Assembly: GCA_039815465.1 (NCBI GenBank)
Contig: JBCBZG010000018.1
Location: 23,562-87,561 of the forward strand
Source of the DNA: Shimia_B sp039815465
GTDB taxonomy: Bacteria; Pseudomonadota; Alphaproteobacteria; Rhodobacterales; Rhodobacteraceae
Length of the DNA: 64,000 bases
Reading direction: 5' to 3'
Of this stretch, positions 61,052 through 64,000 are shown piece by piece. The notes under the pieces were generated by a model. That model had not been told where the DNA came from and did not search any database. It was given only the letters and a program-made list of their open reading frames with translations. Position 1 is the first letter of the stretch, and every line of letters starts with the position of its first letter. A program made the translations under genes and the position numbers.

Positions 61052-61285
61052 ATGCTCGAAGACAAACGCAAAGACCTCGATGCGGAGCGCCGCAAGGTCC
61101 TGCTCCAGCGGCTGGTGACGGAATTGAGCCAGGAAAGCCCAGATGTGTACTACTTGCCCACCGCGCAGATCGCGATGATGATCCATGGCGATGTGGAATC
61201 GGGTCGGGGGCTCAACGGGGATGAACGCGCGTTGCTGCGCCCGCTCAGCGCCCGCGACATCGAGGTGATCTTGAGCCTGCGGTGA
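61052..61285 (+). CDS. Small conserved hypothetical protein, 77 residues
   Basis: AAGGAG at 61041-61046 precedes the ATG by five bases. Hydrophilic, probably helical N-terminus (EDKRKDLDAERRKVLLQRLVTEL) and a short hydrophobic core (PTAQIAMMIHGDV). No membrane helix or recognised domain. Its 3' end faces the acylase gene, six bases away. Confidence 0.72.
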   Translation: MLEDKRKDLDAERRKVLLQRLVTELSQESPDVYYLPTAQIAMMIHGDVESGRGLNGDERALLRPLSARDIEVILSLR

Positions 61286-61290
61286 CGGAC

Positions 61291-63747
61291 TTACCGCGGT
61301 TCGAGCACCGTCACGCCAATCGCGGCCGCCCGCGCGAGCTCGGGGTCGAGCGACATGGTTACGTATTCGCCGCGCCGCCACAGCTCCCCCAGGTCGTCAT
61401 AGTGGCGCGACAAGAGATGCCCCGACTGCCCCGTGGAGATGATGAAGACTGACGAGTCCGGGTCCGCGAAATCATAGACGCCGCGATAGCCCGCGCCGTG
61501 CACGTTGCGGAACGGCTGGGGCCCTGTGCCGCGCGTCTTGGCCCGTTGCAGCGTGTGATCGCCGCCTGACGTCGACTGCCTAATGTTCACAAACCAACGC
61601 AGGCCCCGGATGTCGCCCAGCACCGGATGATCATGGGTGGCCTCATGGGCGTCCCCCCAACGGAGGGAGGAGATGCGGGCATTCCCATAAGTCTCCTCAA
61701 TCCACAGGATCGCGTCGTCGAGCGCGAGGCGCGCGATGTCCGTGCAGCTTTCGACCACAGCCGACTGCACCACGTCGCACCAGGCCGCCGCGCCGTCTAC
61801 GTCCCGGTAGACTCGCTCCAAAAACAGCGGCTCCACATGGGTGAACTCCGCCGCTAGGGGGCCGAGCTCATCGCGGATCAGCCGGTCTTGCAGCGCGCGC
61901 ATCCAAGCGGCGTAGAGCAGGGGTTCGGGCAGATGCTCATTCATTTCCCCGTTCCATTCGGCGAGGAGCTCCAGCGCCTCGTTGCGCTTTCCCTCGCGAC
62001 TGTCCGAGGCCGCGGGCGCGCCTGTGAACCACAGATCGCCGCCAATGAGCGGCAAGAGCGTCCGGGCCGCCGGGCTCACGGTGTCGAGCTGCGCCTCGAT
62101 AAAGCTGTCGCGGGTATGGACCTGGCGCGCTTGCATGAGCCGCTCCCACCGGCCCACGCGTTGGCTGTCGCCCCAGGCAAAGCTCATATGCCCAGGAAAG
62201 GGCGCGTCCGTGACTTTGTTGTTTGTGTTGCCAAGGATACCGCCCGCGGGCGCGATGAATTCCGGGTTATCCGCGTAGGGGCGGCGGCCTTGCCAACGGT
62301 TTTCCTCCCGCCAGCCCGGTGTGGGTAGGCGGCCTTGGGATTGGTGGCGGATGTCGCGGGCGGGGAAGTATCCGATCGTCTTCATCGCTACGGTCTCACG
62401 GTCCACGAGCGTTAAGTTCTGCGCGGGGGAGATATAGGCCTCCCCCGCGGCGATGGCGGCGTCGACGGTTTGGGCGCGGGCGATCTCCATCGCGGCGGTG
62501 ATGCTGGTGTCCGGGGCTATGGATTCCGTCCAGGCCAAGGACGCGACATGGCCTGGCGGGGTCACAGTGCCGAAGTCGAACTGATCCGGGTCGAGCACGG
62601 GGCCATTTTGCGTCCAGCGCAGTGTGATGGACACGGGAGCTGCGTCTTTGACATTGATCAGCGTGTCGCGCGTGCGGAACGGGGCCCACCCATCCGCGGT
62701 CCGGTAGAGGCTCGGGTCCTCTGGGTTCACCTCCTCAATATAGACGTCCTGGTCATCGAGATAGGCGGAGGTCAAACCCCATCCCAGCACCTCGCTGCGG
62801 CCCACAAGGATAAGCGGCAGGCCCGGTACCGTGCCGCCGATTTGCCCGCCCCCGGCCAGTTGAAGCCGCGCGAGGTACCAAAACGAGGGCGCCGTAAAGC
62901 CCAGATGCGGGTCATTGGCTAAGAGCGTCCCGCCCGCCACGGACCGGCTGGGATCGGCGGCCCAAGCGTTTGAGGCCCCACCCATGCCCCGCGGTGCCGC
63001 GGGCATCAGCGGCCCCGCCGCCACGCGCGTGGACGGCAGAAACGGGGCCACGCCTGGCACGATGCTCGCAAAATCAGGAAGCTCCACGACGCCAGCCCCG
63101 GGGATGTCGGGCAGGATATCGCGCATGCGGCCCTCGTCGATGGCCAACGACACGCGCGCGCGCAGCACCTCTTCCTCCAGATGTCCGGCGAGTTGGAGCC
63201 CGAGCAGTTTCTGGATCGCCACGCTATCGGCGGGGGTCCAGGGAGAGATTTCGGGGGCAAAGAGAAAGAATTCTGGCGCGCCACGCCCGAGCGCGCCTTC
63301 GTTGATTTCGGCCAGGCGCGCGTTCACCCCGGAGGAGTAGGCATCAAGCAGCGCCAGCGTTTCCGCGCTTTGCGCGGGCACAGACTGCACCGCCAGGGTG
63401 TAGAGGTCGAGCCGCCGGAGCAGGATGTCGACGGGCAGCGTCGCCTCCCCAAAAAGCTCCGAGAGGCGGCCTTGCGCGGTGCGGCGCAGCATCGTCATTT
63501 GCCACAGGCGGTCTTGAGCGTGGGCGTAGCCCAGCCCGAAATAGCTCGCTTCGTCTGTTTCGCCAAAGATATGGGGAATGCTGGAGACATCGCGCAAAAT
63601 CTCCACCCGCGCGTCGAGCCCGGCCACCTGGCGCGTGCCGTCATAGTCGGGCAGGGAGCGCGAGAGCACGTAATAGGCGAAGCCAACGATCAAAACGCCG
63701 AGCACCACGAGCGCCGTCGCCGCGCGCAAAAGCCACTTGAACACCAT
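61291..63747 (-). CDS. Penicillin acylase-family (Ntn) hydrolase
   Basis: Periplasmic amidase, 818 residues, made as a precursor that self-cleaves into two chains. The signal anchor is at about 8-28. The new N-terminal nucleophile is Ser259, in MGGASNAWA after the linker. Further family motifs are LANDPHLGF and NGPVLDPD. Natural substrates include acyl-homoserine lactones or N-acyl amines; none can be inferred here. Monocistronic and divergent from the dehydrogenase gene. Confidence 0.93.
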   Translation of the reverse strand: MVFKWLLRAATALVVLGVLIVGFAYYVLSRSLPDYDGTRQVAGLDARVEILRDVSSIPHIFGETDEASYFGLGYAHAQDRLWQMTMLRRTAQGRLSELFGEATLPVDILLRRLDLYTLAVQSVPAQSAETLALLDAYSSGVNARLAEINEGALGRGAPEFFLFAPEISPWTPADSVAIQKLLGLQLAGHLEEEVLRARVSLAIDEGRMRDILPDIPGAGVVELPDFASIVPGVAPFLPSTRVAAGPLMPAAPRGMGGASNAWAADPSRSVAGGTLLANDPHLGFTAPSFWYLARLQLAGGGQIGGTVPGLPLILVGRSEVLGWGLTSAYLDDQDVYIEEVNPEDPSLYRTADGWAPFRTRDTLINVKDAAPVSITLRWTQNGPVLDPDQFDFGTVTPPGHVASLAWTESIAPDTSITAAMEIARAQTVDAAIAAGEAYISPAQNLTLVDRETVAMKTIGYFPARDIRHQSQGRLPTPGWREENRWQGRRPYADNPEFIAPAGGILGNTNNKVTDAPFPGHMSFAWGDSQRVGRWERLMQARQVHTRDSFIEAQLDTVSPAARTLLPLIGGDLWFTGAPAASDSREGKRNEALELLAEWNGEMNEHLPEPLLYAAWMRALQDRLIRDELGPLAAEFTHVEPLFLERVYRDVDGAAAWCDVVQSAVVESCTDIARLALDDAILWIEETYGNARISSLRWGDAHEATHDHPVLGDIRGLRWFVNIRQSTSGGDHTLQRAKTRGTGPQPFRNVHGAGYRGVYDFADPDSSVFIISTGQSGHLLSRHYDDLGELWRRGEYVTMSLDPELARAAAIGVTVLEPR

Positions 63748-63833
63748 CCCTGTTCTCCCGCTCCGTTGACGCCGCTGGCGTGACCTTTACCTATCCATGA
63801 GCAAAAGCACACGCGCCAAGAAGGGAAAAGACC

Positions 63834-64000
63834 ATGGCCAAAATCGCATTTCTTGGGTTGGGAGTCATGGGCTACCCGATGGCGGGGCATCTGCAAGCGG
63901 CCGGCCATGACGTGACGGTCTATAACCGGACGGCGGCCAAGGCGGAGGCGTGGGTGGCCCAGCACGGGGGGGCCATGGCGGCTACCCCGGCGGAGGCCGC
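63834..64000 (+). CDS. NAD(P)-dependent beta-hydroxyacid dehydrogenase, N-terminal part
   Basis: About 55 residues are visible before the window ends: MAKIAFLGLGVMGYPMAGHL is the Rossmann GxGxxG of the 6-phosphogluconate/3-hydroxyisobutyrate dehydrogenase family, followed by AAGHDVTVYNRTAAKA, with an Arg in NRT that suggests NADP(H). The exact substrate (3-hydroxyisobutyrate, tartronate semialdehyde, succinic semialdehyde) needs the missing part. Confidence 0.88.
   Translation, partial: MAKIAFLGLGVMGYPMAGHLQAAGHDVTVYNRTAAKAEAWVAQHGGAMAATPAEA

Noticed and set aside
1..64000. CRISPR arrays, prophage, insertion sequences, tRNA or rRNA genes
   Set aside because: No regularly spaced direct repeats, transposase or phage genes, or cloverleaf-type sequences were seen by eye; a tRNA scan would be decisive.

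Overview
This is a 64 kb chromosomal stretch of a GC-rich, Gram-negative alphaproteobacterium, most likely of the Rhodobacterales (Roseobacter group). The main evidence is a linked sciP-ctrA pair, an nifR3(dusB)-ntrB-ntrC-ntrY-ntrX-trkA-trkH-hfq-hflX run, NtrC and NtrX proteins without the sigma54-contact loop, an uppS-cdsA-rseP-bamA-skp-fabZ-lpxA-lpxI-lpxB envelope cluster that uses LpxI rather than LpxH, and several small proteins of families typical of this order. I see no rRNA, tRNA, CRISPR array, prophage or insertion sequence. Coding density is high and most genes are ordinary core genes.

Layout. 1-9.4 kb: envelope cluster (undecaprenyl-PP synthase fragment, CDP-diglyceride synthase, RseP, a 47-residue membrane peptide, BamA, Skp, FabZ, LpxA, LpxI, LpxB). 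9.6-11.4 kb: small aquaporin and convergent mnmA. 11.5-13.7 kb: cell-cycle island with sciP, ctrA, a non-coding stretch carrying CtrA-box and DnaA-box-like sites, and an unknown 205-residue protein. 13.8-18.5 kb: ligA, recG, then a 37-residue membrane peptide behind a LexA-type (SOS) box and ahead of a strong terminator. 18.7-26 kb: Fe-S scaffold-like protein, hisI, gluQRS, a methyltransferase, trmFO, enoyl-CoA hydratase, thioesterase, and a divergent DUF1127/MocR-type regulator pair. 25.7-28.7 kb: zinc-ribbon and membrane proteins, rplM-rpsI, a small membrane protein. 28.9-32.8 kb: LysR regulator and a polyamine-type ABC transporter without a binding protein. 32.8-41.5 kb, mostly minus strand: TetR, PPK2, hydrolase, MetA, P-loop protein, two EamA exporters, a FadL porin, a secreted protein and a methyltransferase. 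41.6-48.9 kb: guaA, a frameshifted MttB-family gene, a divergent DUF6477/DUF6456 pair with DnaA and CtrA boxes, hpt, ratA, pncC, pgpA. 49-61 kb: the dusB-ntrBC-ntrYX-trkAH-hfq-hflX run. 61-64 kb: a small conserved protein, a penicillin-acylase-family protein and the start of a beta-hydroxyacid dehydrogenase.

Most noteworthy: (1) the SOS-box-controlled 37-residue single-pass peptide after recG, which has the architecture of a SidA-type division inhibitor; (2) the clustering of CtrA-type and DnaA-type sites downstream of ctrA and in front of the DUF6456 gene, both outside any described origin; (3) a dispersed palindromic element found three times at gene ends; (4) a one-base frameshift in the MttB-family gene; (5) absence of dxr from its usual place between cdsA and rseP.
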